A stretch of 64,000 nucleotides of DNA from Pasteurella dagmatis (lineage in GTDB: Bacteria > Pseudomonadota > Gammaproteobacteria > Enterobacterales > Pasteurellaceae): the NCBI RefSeq assembly GCF_900186835.1, contig NZ_LT906448.1, positions 744,001 to 808,000 on the forward strand, given 5' to 3'. The notes under the pieces are model-generated. The model saw only the letters and a program-made list of their open reading frames with translations, was not told the DNA's origin and made no database searches. Made by a program: the position numbers and the translations under genes. Below, piece by piece: positions 37,048-47,673 of the stretch. Every line of letters begins with the position of its first letter. The first letter of the stretch is position 1.

Positions 37048-37322
37048 GAACAGAACTTGATGAAGAAAAAGAATTATTAATTATGAAGGGAAATGCATTA
37101 CGTATGAAACTTTACGGGCTTGCTAAGAAACCTAAAGCAGATAATTCATCTTTTCTAGCCGATTCGGTTTCACAAATCGCATCTTCATTAAATCAGCCTG
37201 TTGTGCGCTCTCTTGCAGTCTCTCTTTTGAGTAAAAAACTCTTAAGTTCCAAGTTTTTGGCTTACTCTGCATTGGGGGCTATTGCTTTATTTTTATTAAA
37301 TAAGAGTGATAAAACAGAATAA
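37044..37322 (+). CDS. yqjK: YqjK-like protein
   Basis: A 92-residue protein with a charged N-terminus (E-L-D-E-E-K-E-L-L-I-M-K) and a C-terminal hydrophobic segment (about 68-86), in the position of E. coli yqjK. The identity rests partly on gene order. Translation is coupled to yqjE. Confidence 0.72.
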   Translation: MRTELDEEKELLIMKGNALRMKLYGLAKKPKADNSSFLADSVSQIASSLNQPVVRSLAVSLLSKKLLSSKFLAYSALGAIALFLLNKSDKTE

Positions 37323-37339
37323 GCATTCATTCAAGAAGA

Positions 37340-37370
37340 AAAGACTAGCAATTACTCTAGTCTTTTCTTT
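37340..37370. terminator. Terminator between yqjK and topA
   Basis: AAAAGACTAG (37340-37349) pairs with CTAGTCTTTT (37358-37367), with A-rich and T-rich flanks. The genes converge here. Confidence 0.88.
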
Positions 37371-37379
37371 TTGCAAAAA

Positions 37380-39986
37380 TTATTTTTTTCTTTCAACCCA
37401 TTGATTATCAAGATAATCAACAATCCACTTAGTCGCTTTACCATTCTTTTCAGAAGTTACATATTGGCGTTTTTCTTTTCGGCTAAAACGGATAATAGCA
37501 TCATTTCCTTCTGGATCTAATTGTGGAGCATCCGCTAAATAACGTAATTTTTCAGGTAAGCGATCGCGATATAATGCTAATTCGGCTACTTTTGGTGCAC
37601 GTGTTTCACGAGATTTTGGGAAGTTATGTGCTGACATAAACACACCGCTTGCTCCATCACGTAATACAAAATAAGCATCTGATTTTTCACATTTTAATTC
37701 AGGGAAATGAGTTGGCTCTTCTTTTGGTGGAGCAACTTCGCCATTTTTGAGAATTTTACGGGTATTGTCACAGTTTGTGCAGCCCATATATTTACCAAAA
37801 CGACCAAGTTTCAAATGCATATCTGCACCACATTTATCACATTGTACGATTGGACCATCATATCCTTTAATTTTGAAACTTCCCTGCTCCAATACATAGC
37901 CATCACAATTTGGGTTATTACCGCAAATATGTATTTTACGTTGAGGATCAATTACATAACTATCCATAGCAGTACTACATTTTGGACAGCGTTTACGTTC
38001 CATTAAGGCTTTTGTTTCAGAAGATTCGTCTAATACGTTTAATAATTCAACTTCTGGAATCAAATTGATTGTTGTTTTACAACGTTCTTTTGGAGGTAAT
38101 GCATAGCCAGAACATCCTAAAAATACGCCAGTGCTCGCTGTACGAATTGCCATTTTACGGCCACAAGTTGGACAATCTATATCAGTTGGAACCAAACTAT
38201 TTGGTTTCATTCCACCTTCAAGCTCATCTAATTCTGCTTGAGTCAATTTTTCAGAAAAATCTTTAAAGAATTGATCTAATTCTGTTTTCCAATTTTTCTC
38301 ACCATTTGCGATTTGGTCCAAAATATTTTCCATATTCGCTGTAAAATCATAGTTCATCAAATCTGCAAAGGATTGATTTAAGCGATCTGTCACAATTTCT
38401 CCCATTTTTTCCGCATAGAAACGACGGTTTTCTACACGAACGTAACCCCGCTCTTGAATAGTCGAAATAATAGCTGCATAAGTTGATGGGCGACCAATAC
38501 CACGTTTTTCTAATTCTTTAACTAACGCTGCCTCACTGAAACGCGCAGGTGGTTTTGTGAAATGTTGTTCTGGTAATACTTCTTTTAGAGTAAGTTTATC
38601 GTTCACAGACACATTTGGTAGTACTTGATCTTCAGCACTTTTACTCATTGCTGGCAACACTTTTGTCCAACCATCAAAACGTAAAATACGCCCTTTCGCT
38701 TTTAATTCATAGTCTCCTGCTTTTACTACCAGTGTTGTGCTGTCATATTGTGCCGCAGGCATTTGGCAAGCAACAAATTGGCGCCAAATTAAATCATATA
38801 AACGAATTGCATCTTTTTCCATACCCGCCAAGCTTTCTGCTAATGTATTTACATCAGAAGGGCGAATAGCTTCGTGAGCTTCTTGAGCATTGTCTTTGCT
38901 TGAATAGAAATTAGGTTTTGTTGGCAAATATTGATTGCCATAATGTAACTCAATATAACCACGCACCATATTTAATGCATCTTGGCTTAAATTAGTTGAG
39001 TCTGTACGCATATAAGTGATGTAACCTGCTTCATATAAGCGTTGTGCTAACATCATTGTCTTTTTAACCCCAAATCCTAAACGCGTACTTGCAGTTTGTT
39101 GTAAAGTTGAGGTAATAAAAGGTGCTTTGGGTTTAGAGCTTGTTGGCTTGGTTTCTAATTCTGAAACGACATAATCAGATTTTTGCAAGAAATCGACCGC
39201 ACTTCGAGCATCTTTCTCATTTTTTGGATCGAATTTCTTACCTTTAAATTGAGTAACTTCTAAGTGAAGTGCATCTTTTACTTGAGTTTGAGTAAGAACA
39301 TCAACTACCCAATATTCTTCAGGCTGAAAAGCTTTAATTTCACGCTCTCGCTCTACAAGTAATTTAACTGCAACTGATTGTACTCGACCAGCTGATAAAC
39401 CACGTGCAACTTTTTTCCACAATAATGGAGACACCATAAAACCTACAACACGGTCTAAGAAACGGCGCGTTTGCTGCGCATTTACACGATCTAAATTTAG
39501 GTGTTCAGGTTTATCAAAAGCTTGTTTAATCGCATTCTTTGTAATTTCATTAAATACTACACGGCTGAAACGTGAATCATCACCACCGATAACTTCACGT
39601 AAATGCCACGCAATCGCTTCTCCTTCTCTATCCAAATCGGTTGCTAGGTAAATATGATCAGCCTTTTTGGCGAGGGATTTGAGTTCAGAAACAACTTTCT
39701 CTTTGCCCGGTAAAATTTGATAATTGGCTTTCCATTGGTGATAAGGGTCGATTCCCATACGTTTCACCAATGCATTACGATCTTTTTCTTGTTTGAGCGC
39801 TAATTTTTCTTCTGTACTTAATCCTTTTGTTGAAACCGGTTTTGCTTTTTCGCCCGTACTTGAACCTACCGTTGGCAAATCACGAATGTGACCAACACTA
39901 GATTTAACAATATAATCGCTACCTAAATATTTATTAATGGTCTTCGCTTTAGCTGGCGATTCCACAATAACCAGGGATTTACTCAT
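37380..39986 (-). CDS. topA: DNA topoisomerase I
   Basis: A type IA topoisomerase that relaxes negative supercoils. The N-terminal TOPRIM domain ([12 protein letters not shown] at 5-16 and the [12 protein letters not shown] motif) is followed by the catalytic domain with the active-site Tyr in Y-M-R-T-D-S near 324. Three four-Cys zinc-ribbon domains follow (about 610-760). The 868-residue length is normal for Haemophilus. An uptake core lies at 39196-39204. Divergent from the LysR gene. Confidence 0.98.
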   Translation of the reverse strand: MSKSLVIVESPAKAKTINKYLGSDYIVKSSVGHIRDLPTVGSSTGEKAKPVSTKGLSTEEKLALKQEKDRNALVKRMGIDPYHQWKANYQILPGKEKVVSELKSLAKKADHIYLATDLDREGEAIAWHLREVIGGDDSRFSRVVFNEITKNAIKQAFDKPEHLNLDRVNAQQTRRFLDRVVGFMVSPLLWKKVARGLSAGRVQSVAVKLLVEREREIKAFQPEEYWVVDVLTQTQVKDALHLEVTQFKGKKFDPKNEKDARSAVDFLQKSDYVVSELETKPTSSKPKAPFITSTLQQTASTRLGFGVKKTMMLAQRLYEAGYITYMRTDSTNLSQDALNMVRGYIELHYGNQYLPTKPNFYSSKDNAQEAHEAIRPSDVNTLAESLAGMEKDAIRLYDLIWRQFVACQMPAAQYDSTTLVVKAGDYELKAKGRILRFDGWTKVLPAMSKSAEDQVLPNVSVNDKLTLKEVLPEQHFTKPPARFSEAALVKELEKRGIGRPSTYAAIISTIQERGYVRVENRRFYAEKMGEIVTDRLNQSFADLMNYDFTANMENILDQIANGEKNWKTELDQFFKDFSEKLTQAELDELEGGMKPNSLVPTDIDCPTCGRKMAIRTASTGVFLGCSGYALPPKERCKTTINLIPEVELLNVLDESSETKALMERKRCPKCSTAMDSYVIDPQRKIHICGNNPNCDGYVLEQGSFKIKGYDGPIVQCDKCGADMHLKLGRFGKYMGCTNCDNTRKILKNGEVAPPKEEPTHFPELKCEKSDAYFVLRDGASGVFMSAHNFPKSRETRAPKVAELALYRDRLPEKLRYLADAPQLDPEGNDAIIRFSRKEKRQYVTSEKNGKATKWIVDYLDNQWVERKK

Positions 39987-40083
39987 TATTTATTACCCAA
40001 TTTACTCAAACTTATATAAAATAGTCGCTATATTGCTAACTATCTGCTTTCAGGTCAACTCTTTTTTTAAAAAAGGTATATAA

Positions 40084-40974
40084 ATGGACAAACTCAATGC
40101 AATCTCTGTCTTTTGCAAAGTCATCGAAACGCAAAGTTTTACACAAGCTGCAGCGCAGCAAAATATTTCGGTTGCTATGGCAAGCAAATTAGTTGCTCAA
40201 CTTGAAGAACAACTTAAGACAAGATTATTACAACGTACAACTCGGAAAATCTCACCTACAGAAGCTGGACTTGTTTACTATCAACGCTGTCTGCCAATTT
40301 TAGTTGAGCTAGAAGAAGCTGAATCAAGTATAAGTTCACTAGCCACTGCATTACAGGGAAACTTGACTATTTCCGTACCACGTGATTTTGGCTTGCTCTT
40401 TATTACGCCAAATCTTGCTTCTTTTATTAAAGCACATCCCAATTTGCACATAGACATTTCTTTTAATGATCGAATGATGGATTTAATTTCTGAAGGTTAT
40501 GATCTCGCCTTGCGAATTGGTCATTTACAAGATAGTTCGTTAGTAGCAAAAAAAATAGCCACTGCTTCAATGCATGTTGTAGCTTCTCCTGAGTATTTAG
40601 AAAAGAATGGTACACCACAAACACCGGAAGAATTACACAAGCATCATTGTTTATTGTATAAAGCACGAGGCAACCAAATTTATTGGGAATTTCAGCAAAA
40701 AAAACAACTTTGTCGTGTCAAAATGCAATCAAGAATGGTATGCAATAATGGTATGACTTTAATGGAAATTGCAAAAACAGGCTTAGGGATTATTAATACA
40801 CCAAGCTTTTTCATTCAAGAAGCCTTAAAAAATGGAGAACTTGTAGAGATTTTAGCTGATTATGAACAGCAACCACTTGATATTAATGTGGTTTACCCGC
40901 ATCGACGTCATTTGCCAGCCAAAACCAAAGCATTTATTGAGTTTTTACAAGATTTAAAACTCTGCCAATTTTGA
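40084..40974 (+). CDS. LysR family transcriptional regulator
   Basis: A 296-residue protein with an N-terminal winged helix-turn-helix (about 1-60, with S-F-T-Q-A-A-A-Q-Q-N-I-S) and a C-terminal effector-binding domain (about 88-290). It divergently neighbours topA, as in H. influenzae as I remember it. The effector and targets cannot be told from sequence. AAAAGGT lies before the start. Confidence 0.92.
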   Translation: MDKLNAISVFCKVIETQSFTQAAAQQNISVAMASKLVAQLEEQLKTRLLQRTTRKISPTEAGLVYYQRCLPILVELEEAESSISSLATALQGNLTISVPRDFGLLFITPNLASFIKAHPNLHIDISFNDRMMDLISEGYDLALRIGHLQDSSLVAKKIATASMHVVASPEYLEKNGTPQTPEELHKHHCLLYKARGNQIYWEFQQKKQLCRVKMQSRMVCNNGMTLMEIAKTGLGIINTPSFFIQEALKNGELVEILADYEQQPLDINVVYPHRRHLPAKTKAFIEFLQDLKLCQF

Positions 40975-40979
40975 TAAGG

Positions 40980-41813
40980 TTAGCAATTTATTAATTTATC
41001 CCAAATAGGTTCACAACCATCTGGTAAATGTAAGGATTTACCTAATTCAATCCAACTGCAAGGGAAATGAAAATCTGACCCCACAGAACTTAATAATTCA
41101 TTTTCCTTTGCCCATTTGGCTAATAACAAACGTTGATCTTTAGTTTGACCACAACCGGAAACTTCAATTCCATCACCACCCCATTGTTTAAAATCTGTGA
41201 TCAGTTTTTTTAGCCACTTCGTTGTCATTGTATAACGTAATGGGTGAGCTAATACAGCCAAGCCTCCTGCTTGATGAATAGTATCAATTGCGGTTGGAAT
41301 ATCACACCACTGTGATTTCACATAGCAGGATTTTCCTTGTGACAAGTATTTTTTAAAGGCCTGATTTTCATTGCTAACCTTACCTAGTCGTACTAATAAA
41401 CGAGCATAATGGGCACGAGTTACTTCGCCTGTAGCAAATTTTTTAGCCTCATCAAAGGCATTCAATACACCAATTTTTGCTAGTTTCTCACCTATTTCAA
41501 TCGCTCTTTGATGACGTAATGCTGCTTGTTGACCTAAAAGTGCGGTCATTTTTTCACAATTTTCATTAAAGCCTAAACCAACAATATGAATTGCTCGATT
41601 TTCCCAATAGGTAGAGATTTCGACACCGTTGATTAATTGAATGCCTTGTTGATTCGCGGCTTGTTTGGCTTCTGCTAGGCCTGATACAGTATCGTGATCT
41701 GTAAGAGCCAAAACATTGACACCTTTTTCAGCAGCTCTATTCACAACATCAGTTGGTGATAAAACACCATCGGATGCTGTACTATGACAATGCAAATCAT
41801 AAATTACTGTCAT
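40980..41813 (-). CDS. rnm: 5'-3' exoribonuclease Rnm (RNase AM, PHP domain)
   Basis: A 277-residue PHP-family protein, the YciV/TrpH type, which trims 5' ends of 5S and other rRNA precursors. Metal ligands are recognisable in D-L-H-C-H-S-T-A-S-D-G (His8, His10, Asp15), L-T-D-H-D-T near 37, E-I-S near 65, and the late D-F-H-F-P. It lies downstream of pyrD, separated by a paired uptake-sequence terminator. An uptake core lies at 41538-41546. Confidence 0.9.
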   Translation of the reverse strand: MTVIYDLHCHSTASDGVLSPTDVVNRAAEKGVNVLALTDHDTVSGLAEAKQAANQQGIQLINGVEISTYWENRAIHIVGLGFNENCEKMTALLGQQAALRHQRAIEIGEKLAKIGVLNAFDEAKKFATGEVTRAHYARLLVRLGKVSNENQAFKKYLSQGKSCYVKSQWCDIPTAIDTIHQAGGLAVLAHPLRYTMTTKWLKKLITDFKQWGGDGIEVSGCGQTKDQRLLLAKWAKENELLSSVGSDFHFPCSWIELGKSLHLPDGCEPIWDKLINC

Positions 41814-41831
41814 TTTTGATTCCTAAATAAA

Positions 41832-41866
41832 AAGTGCGGTCATTTTTCAAAAAATTTCCCGCACTT
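41832..41866 (-). terminator. Uptake-sequence dyad between pyrD and rnm
   Basis: AAGTGCGGT (41832-41840) faces CCCGCACTT (41858-41866), one base off the perfect complement, with T-rich sequence following on the minus strand. Confidence 0.75.
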
Positions 41867-41886
41867 TATTGAATAAGTATAGAAAA

Positions 41887-42906
41887 TTATTTGATTGTTT
41901 CCACTAATTGTTTGATTAATTTTGGACCGTGATAAATCAATCCAGAATATAGTTGTAATAATTCTGCGCCTGCACTGAGTTTTTCTTGTGCATTTTGTAC
42001 ACAATCAATACCGCCACTGCCAATAATCGGAATACTGCCTTTAAGTTCTTGATGTAAATAAGCGATGATTTCGGTGCTTTTATTTTGCAATGGTTTACCA
42101 CTTAAACCGCCTTGTTGTTCTGCATTTTTAAGACCGTTCACGGTATCACGTGAAATTGTTGTATTAGTCGCAATGACCCCATCCATTTTGTGACGATGTA
42201 ACGTATCTGCGATTTGTACTAACTCCGCTTTCGTTAAATCAGGAGCGATTTTCACTGCAATCGGCACATATTTATTATATTGCTGAGTTAAAATTTGCTG
42301 TCTTTCTTTTATGCTTTGCAATAAATCATCTAATGCATCGCCATATTGTAATTGGCGTAAGCCTGGAGAGTTTGGGGAAGATATATTGATTGTGATGTAG
42401 TCTGCGTAGTTATAAGCTTTATTTAAGCAGAAAATATAATCCGCCTTGCCATTTTCTACGCTAGTAAAGGTATTTTTACCAATATTAATGCCTAAAATAC
42501 CGTCATATTTTGCTTGTTTGACATTTTCGATCAGATAATCAATACCATAATTATTGAAACCGTTGCGATTAATAATACCCTCTGCTTCAGGTAGGCGGAA
42601 TTGACGAGGTTTTGGGTTGCCGTCTTGCGCCAATGGTGTTACGGTACCAACTTCAATAAAACCAAACCCCATTGCACCAAAGCCGTCAATCGCCTCACCA
42701 TTTTTATCAGCGCCTGCAGCTAAACCAATTGGATTCTTAAATTGTAGTCCCATTACTGTTTTTGGAGAACCAGTCGGGCAAGATAAAATCATTTTCAAAA
42801 GGGGATTTAAAGGCGATTTTCCAATAATTTTTAACGCCTGAATAGTAAGATCGTGTGCTTTTTCAGCATCAAGGGAAAAAAGTGCCTTGCGGACTAATGA
42901 ATACAT
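41887..42906 (-). CDS. pyrD: Dihydroorotate dehydrogenase (quinone), class 2
   Basis: A membrane-associated FMN enzyme that oxidises dihydroorotate to orotate with quinone. The 339-residue class 2 form has the amphipathic N-terminal helix, the [19 protein letters not shown] region near 58-72, the catalytic-Ser region [10 protein letters not shown] near 174-183, and G-S-G-G-I near 290. Monocistronic by flanking terminators. Confidence 0.97.
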   Translation of the reverse strand: MYSLVRKALFSLDAEKAHDLTIQALKIIGKSPLNPLLKMILSCPTGSPKTVMGLQFKNPIGLAAGADKNGEAIDGFGAMGFGFIEVGTVTPLAQDGNPKPRQFRLPEAEGIINRNGFNNYGIDYLIENVKQAKYDGILGINIGKNTFTSVENGKADYIFCLNKAYNYADYITINISSPNSPGLRQLQYGDALDDLLQSIKERQQILTQQYNKYVPIAVKIAPDLTKAELVQIADTLHRHKMDGVIATNTTISRDTVNGLKNAEQQGGLSGKPLQNKSTEIIAYLHQELKGSIPIIGSGGIDCVQNAQEKLSAGAELLQLYSGLIYHGPKLIKQLVETIK

Positions 42907-43029
42907 ACTCGTTTATCTCTCTGGATAGTTTAACTGTGAATACGCACTGAATTATACGCTTTTCAACATAAAAAGTAATGAAAAAATTCTAGTATTTTTA
43001 GCTAATTAAGTTTGAAGCAGGTCATAAAA

Positions 43030-43065
43030 AAGTGCGGTCAAAATTTTACTTTTTTAACCGCACTT
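43030..43065 (-). terminator. Paired uptake-sequence terminator after pepN
   Basis: AAGTGCGGT (43030-43038) and ACCGCACTT (43057-43065) form a stem of about 15 bp directly after the pepN stop codon, with a T-run on the minus strand. Confidence 0.88.
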
Positions 43066-43079
43066 TGGGTTTCTATGAA

Positions 43080-45689
43080 TTATTGCAAGGCTTTTTCGAT
43101 TTTCTCATATAAATCACGAGAAACCTTTTCTAGCTCACTTATACGCTCTAAACCACGTTTCATCAAAGTTTGGCGTTGACCGTCATAACGAGAGAAACGA
43201 ATTAATGGCTCTATTAAACGAGAAGCTACTTGCGGATTACTTTCATTTAAACGGATAAGAACATCAGTCAAGAACCGGTAACCTGAACCATCAATAGCGT
43301 GGAACGCTTTGAGGTTTTGATTTGCGAAACTACCGACCAATGCACGTAAACGGTTAGGGTTATTAAAATTGAAACTTGGGTGATCCATTAATTTCATTAC
43401 ATTTAACAATACATCTTCATCGGGGCGTGTTGCTTGTAGTGCAAACCATTTATCCATCACTAAACCATCATGCTGCCATTTGCTTTCAAAATCAGCTAAT
43501 AACGAATCACGGCAAGGTAATTGCGCTTTAGTTGCTGCACTCAATGCTGCAAGTGTATCAGTCATATTGTTCGCATAACTATAATGCTTGTTAACAATAT
43601 TATTCCCTACAGTGGTATAAGCCAAGTAGCTCACACACAGATTACGCAGAGCACGTAACGTAATATCTTCTGCTGTCACACGGTATTCGTCCAAACGAAT
43701 TTCGTTATACACTTTCAATAGCGTTTGTTTGAGGCTTTCTGCAATCGTACGTACCATAAAATCACGCACAAATGTAATTCCCTCTGGGTCTATAGTTTTG
43801 AATAGCTCTGCAAATTCAGTGACTTTAGGTAATGTAAGAATTAATGTAGCAAGTTCAGGATCTTGTTGATAATGATCTAAGACTTGATACAACTCTGATA
43901 AAATTTCAGCCGAAAACTCAAGTGTTTTACTCTGTTGATGACGAGTTAAGTTACGACGTAACTCCATAGAATAAAGCATTTGCGCAACATCCCAACGAAC
44001 AAAATGATTTTCTGCATGACGAAGTAACGTTACTAATTGTGCAGTACTATATTCGTAATTTAATTTCACTGGTGCAGAAAAATCACAGAGTAATGCCGGC
44101 ACTGGTTTACTATGAATATTAGTAAAAGTAAAAGTTTGTTCCGTTTGTTTCACATCTAAAACTGGATTAACCTCTTTGCCCTCATTTTCTAAGGTGAGAG
44201 GTATGCCAGATTTATCATATAAGGCAATTTTTAATGGAATATGTAAGTTCACTTTTTCCATTTGATCTGACGTTGGTGGTGTCATTTGCGAAACATGTAG
44301 AGAATAAACCGCTTTTTGTTCATCATAACTATCAGAAATAGTCAATTCTGGTGTACCTGATTGACTATACCAATGGCGGAACTGTGTTAAATCAATACCT
44401 GATGCACGTTCCATTGCAGAAACAAAATCTTCACAAGTGGCGGCCTTACCATCTTGCTCTTCCACATAAAGACGCATTCCTTTTTGGAAACCTTCTTCGC
44501 CTAATAACGTATGCATCATACGAATGACTTCAGCCCCTTTTTCATACACTGTCATTGTATAGAAATTATTCATCTCAATGACTTTTTCAGGGCGAATTGG
44601 GTGAGACATTGGGCTTGCATCTTCGGCAAATTGTGCTGTGCGTAATAAGCGAACATCCTCAATACGTTTACCTGAACGAGACCATAAATCTGAAGTAAAC
44701 TCTTGATCGCGGAAAACCGTTAAACCCTCTTTTAAGCTTAGCTGGAACCAATCACGACAAGTAATACGGTTACCTGTCCAGTTATGGAAATACTCATGAG
44801 CAATGACACTTTCAACAGCTAAATAATCTTCATCTGTGGCTGTGCTCGGGTTAGCGAGCACAAATTTTGAGTTAAAAATATTTAACCCTTTGTTTTCCAT
44901 CGCCCCCATATTGAAGAAATCGACTGCCACAATCATATAAATATCTAAATCATATTCTAAACCAAATCGCTCTTCATCCCATTTCATTGAGCGTTTTAAA
45001 CTTTGCATTGCCCAAGCAGCACGATCTAAATTGCCACGGTCAACATAAAGTTCGAGTGCGACCTCGCGTCCACTTTTCGTGATAAAGGTGTCTTTTAATA
45101 GATCAAAATCCCCTGCCACTAAAGCAAATAAATAGCTTGGTTTCGGGAATGGGTCATTCCATTCAACCCAGTGGCGACCGTCTGGTAACTCGCCGCTTGT
45201 GATGCGGTTACCATTCGATAATAAATAAGGATATTTGCTTTTTTCTGCTGTAATTCTAGTAGTATAGCGTGCAAGCACATCTGGGCGGTCGAGCATATAA
45301 GTGATTTGCCGGAAACCTTCTGCTTCACATTGAGTACAAATGCCCTCACCTGATTGATATAAGCCTTGTAATGAGGTATTTTTTTCAGGGTGTAAGATCG
45401 TAACAATTTCTAGTTCAAACTGATTTTCTTTTAATTGGCTCAGATCTAAAGTTAAACTTTCGCTATCTTGCTTAAAATGTTTGAAATCTTTGCCATTTAA
45501 TTTAATGGTCGAAAATTGGAAACTATGACCATCTAAACGTAATTTTATTGCTTCTGGATTTAAACGCTTATATTGGCTAGTCGCGGTAACAATTGTTTTC
45601 TTAGAATTGAGTTGAAAATCAAGGAAAATATTGCTGACAGTGAAATCAGGCGCCTTATAATCTTTTCTATATTTTGCTTTAGCTTGCAT
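43080..45689 (-). CDS. pepN: Aminopeptidase N
   Basis: An M1 zinc metallopeptidase that removes N-terminal residues in the cytosol. The G-A-M-E-N substrate motif lies near 261 and the zinc site H-E-Y-F-H with a Glu 18 residues later (K-E-G-L) near 297-320. The 869-residue length is that of proteobacterial PepN, with the long C-terminal helical domain. Transcribed away from purE. Confidence 0.98.
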   Translation of the reverse strand: MQAKAKYRKDYKAPDFTVSNIFLDFQLNSKKTIVTATSQYKRLNPEAIKLRLDGHSFQFSTIKLNGKDFKHFKQDSESLTLDLSQLKENQFELEIVTILHPEKNTSLQGLYQSGEGICTQCEAEGFRQITYMLDRPDVLARYTTRITAEKSKYPYLLSNGNRITSGELPDGRHWVEWNDPFPKPSYLFALVAGDFDLLKDTFITKSGREVALELYVDRGNLDRAAWAMQSLKRSMKWDEERFGLEYDLDIYMIVAVDFFNMGAMENKGLNIFNSKFVLANPSTATDEDYLAVESVIAHEYFHNWTGNRITCRDWFQLSLKEGLTVFRDQEFTSDLWSRSGKRIEDVRLLRTAQFAEDASPMSHPIRPEKVIEMNNFYTMTVYEKGAEVIRMMHTLLGEEGFQKGMRLYVEEQDGKAATCEDFVSAMERASGIDLTQFRHWYSQSGTPELTISDSYDEQKAVYSLHVSQMTPPTSDQMEKVNLHIPLKIALYDKSGIPLTLENEGKEVNPVLDVKQTEQTFTFTNIHSKPVPALLCDFSAPVKLNYEYSTAQLVTLLRHAENHFVRWDVAQMLYSMELRRNLTRHQQSKTLEFSAEILSELYQVLDHYQQDPELATLILTLPKVTEFAELFKTIDPEGITFVRDFMVRTIAESLKQTLLKVYNEIRLDEYRVTAEDITLRALRNLCVSYLAYTTVGNNIVNKHYSYANNMTDTLAALSAATKAQLPCRDSLLADFESKWQHDGLVMDKWFALQATRPDEDVLLNVMKLMDHPSFNFNNPNRLRALVGSFANQNLKAFHAIDGSGYRFLTDVLIRLNESNPQVASRLIEPLIRFSRYDGQRQTLMKRGLERISELEKVSRDLYEKIEKALQ

Positions 45690-45793
45690 AAAAAAACCTA
45701 TTTCTTTTTTCGAACTGAAAAACTTGATTAGGATATGACTTTATATCCTAAGTTGCAATCAGATTTTACTTCATCAAACCTTAACCAAACACT

Positions 45794-45831
45794 AAGCAAA
45801 CGTTTGCTTATTGTTTATAGTATGCTATCCT
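45794..45831 (+). promoter_or_regulatory. PurR operator and promoter of purEK
   Basis: AAGCAAACGTTTGCTT (45794-45809) is a perfect 16-bp palindrome matching the PurR consensus core GCAAACGTTTGC. It overlaps a likely -35 (TTGCTT 45804-45809) with TATCCT 16 bp further (45826-45831), so PurR with hypoxanthine or guanine would block the promoter. Confidence 0.88.
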
Positions 45832-45868
45832 AGGTAGGTTTTTATTTTTTGATTTTATAAGGAAAAAA

Positions 45869-46381
45869 ATGTCACACACCCCCTCTTCAACAGAACCTCA
45901 AATTGCGATTGTAATGGGCTCAAAAAGCGATTGGTTGACAATGCAAGAAGCCACTCAAATCCTTGATGAATTACAACTGTCTTATCACGTTGAGATCGTT
46001 TCTGCACACCGGACTCCCGACAAACTTTTTAAGTTTGCAGAAAGTGCGGTTGAAAAAGGTTATAAAGTGATTATTGCAGGTGCTGGTGGCGCAGCACATT
46101 TACCTGGAATGATTGCAGCAAAAACTTTAGTGCCTGTGTTGGGTGTACCAGTAAAAAGCTCTATGTTAAATGGTGTGGATAGTCTTTATTCTATCGTACA
46201 AATGCCAAAAGGAATCCCAGTAGGAACATTAGCTATTGGTCCCGCAGGTGCAGCGAATGCAGGTTTGCTAGCTGCACAAATTCTAGCGTCGTTTGATAGC
46301 GCGCTTTTGGATCGTTTAATACGATTTAGAGAAAATCAAACTAATACAGTGTTGGACAATCCCGATCCACGTGTCCAATAA
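45869..46381 (+). CDS. purE: 5-(carboxyamino)imidazole ribonucleotide mutase
   Basis: Converts N5-CAIR to CAIR in purine synthesis. A 170-residue class I PurE with V-M-G-S-K-S-D-W near 15, S-A-H-R-T-P near 51, and the A-G-G-A-A-H-L-P-G loop. AAGGAAAA precedes the start. The operon partner purK follows after 59 bp. An uptake core near 46043 encodes S-A-V. Confidence 0.97.
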   Translation: MSHTPSSTEPQIAIVMGSKSDWLTMQEATQILDELQLSYHVEIVSAHRTPDKLFKFAESAVEKGYKVIIAGAGGAAHLPGMIAAKTLVPVLGVPVKSSMLNGVDSLYSIVQMPKGIPVGTLAIGPAGAANAGLLAAQILASFDSALLDRLIRFRENQTNTVLDNPDPRVQ

Positions 46382-46440
46382 TATTTTCGTTTGTCTGATG
46401 ATTCCTGCTATTTTAAATTTTTCCAACTGGTTTTTATTTT

Positions 46441-47529
46441 ATGCAAAAAAGTGCTTTATACCCGACGGTTTATGTTCTTGGAAATGGTCAACTTGGTCGT
46501 ATGTTACGTTATGCTGGGGCACCATTAGATATTCATGTACAGCCTCTTCCTTTTGATGCACCTGTCTTTGATTTACCTCAGAACAGTATTATTACCGCAG
46601 AAATTGAGCGTTGGGAAAAAACACCTTTAACAGAAATGTTAGGCAATCATAAGCTTTTTGTGAATCAAAGCGTATTTGCAACACTAGCTGATCGTTTGTC
46701 ACAAAAGTCACTCCTTGATGAATTAGCATTACCAACTTCACCTTGGTGCCTATTAAAAGAAGAAAATCAATGGCAACAGGTTTTTACTGATGTAGGTGAA
46801 AAAGTTGTTGTTAAACGCCGTATGGGTGGTTATGACGGTCGTGGTCAATGGATTGTAGATCAAACGAATATACAATCCATAACACAAGACTTATATGGAG
46901 AAACAATTGCTGAAAAATTTATTCCATTTGATTACGAAGTATCTATCGTAGGAGCTCGTTTTAGAAATGGCAAAACTCGTTTTTACCCAGTAACTCACAA
47001 CTTACAACAAAATGGTATTTTACGTTATAGTGTGGTCGATACCAATTTTCCTCAACAAGCGCATCAGCAACTACAGGCTGAAGCCATGTTAGGCAAAATT
47101 ATGCATAGACTAAATTATGTTGGTGTAATGGCGATGGAATGTTTTGTCGTTGGGGATCAATTATTAATTAATGAACTTGCGCCACGTGTACATAATAGTG
47201 GCCATTGGACACAATTAGGTTGCTCAATTAGCCAATTTGAATTGCATTTACGTGCATTATTAGACTTACCTACCCCAGAACTGACATCAATTGAACCAAG
47301 TGTGATGATAAACTTAATTGGTACAGAACATAATGTTAATTGGTTGAATACTGCATTTAGCCAGTTACATTGGTATGGTAAAGAAGTCCGCCCTGGTCGT
47401 AAAGTCGGACACATCAATTTAGCACACCCCGATAAACAAGTATTAATTTTATTACTTGAAAAATTAAGTAGAGAACTACCTGAAGATTATAAATCTGGTC
47501 TAAATTGGGTGATAGAAAAACTAAAATAA
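46441..47529 (+). CDS. purK: 5-(carboxyamino)imidazole ribonucleotide synthase
   Basis: An ATP-grasp enzyme making N5-CAIR from AIR, bicarbonate and ATP. The 362-residue product has the N-terminal G-N-G-Q-L-G-R-M-L motif, the K-R-R-M-G-G-Y-D-G-R-G-Q ATP-binding loop near 123-134 and N-E-L-A-P-R-V-H-N-S-G-H near 241-252. I see no strong ribosome-binding site. Confidence 0.97.
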   Translation: MQKSALYPTVYVLGNGQLGRMLRYAGAPLDIHVQPLPFDAPVFDLPQNSIITAEIERWEKTPLTEMLGNHKLFVNQSVFATLADRLSQKSLLDELALPTSPWCLLKEENQWQQVFTDVGEKVVVKRRMGGYDGRGQWIVDQTNIQSITQDLYGETIAEKFIPFDYEVSIVGARFRNGKTRFYPVTHNLQQNGILRYSVVDTNFPQQAHQQLQAEAMLGKIMHRLNYVGVMAMECFVVGDQLLINELAPRVHNSGHWTQLGCSISQFELHLRALLDLPTPELTSIEPSVMINLIGTEHNVNWLNTAFSQLHWYGKEVRPGRKVGHINLAHPDKQVLILLLEKLSRELPEDYKSGLNWVIEKLK

Positions 47530-47673
47530 TTCAATTTATCGAATAGTTTTTTAAAAATATTCTAAACAACTGAATTAATTTTTAAATTTCCTTGATGCAG
47601 GCTTGATAATATTTTCCTCGTGCAGTATAACATAGCTGACTATGACGAAATACAACAATGTAAGGATTTAATT

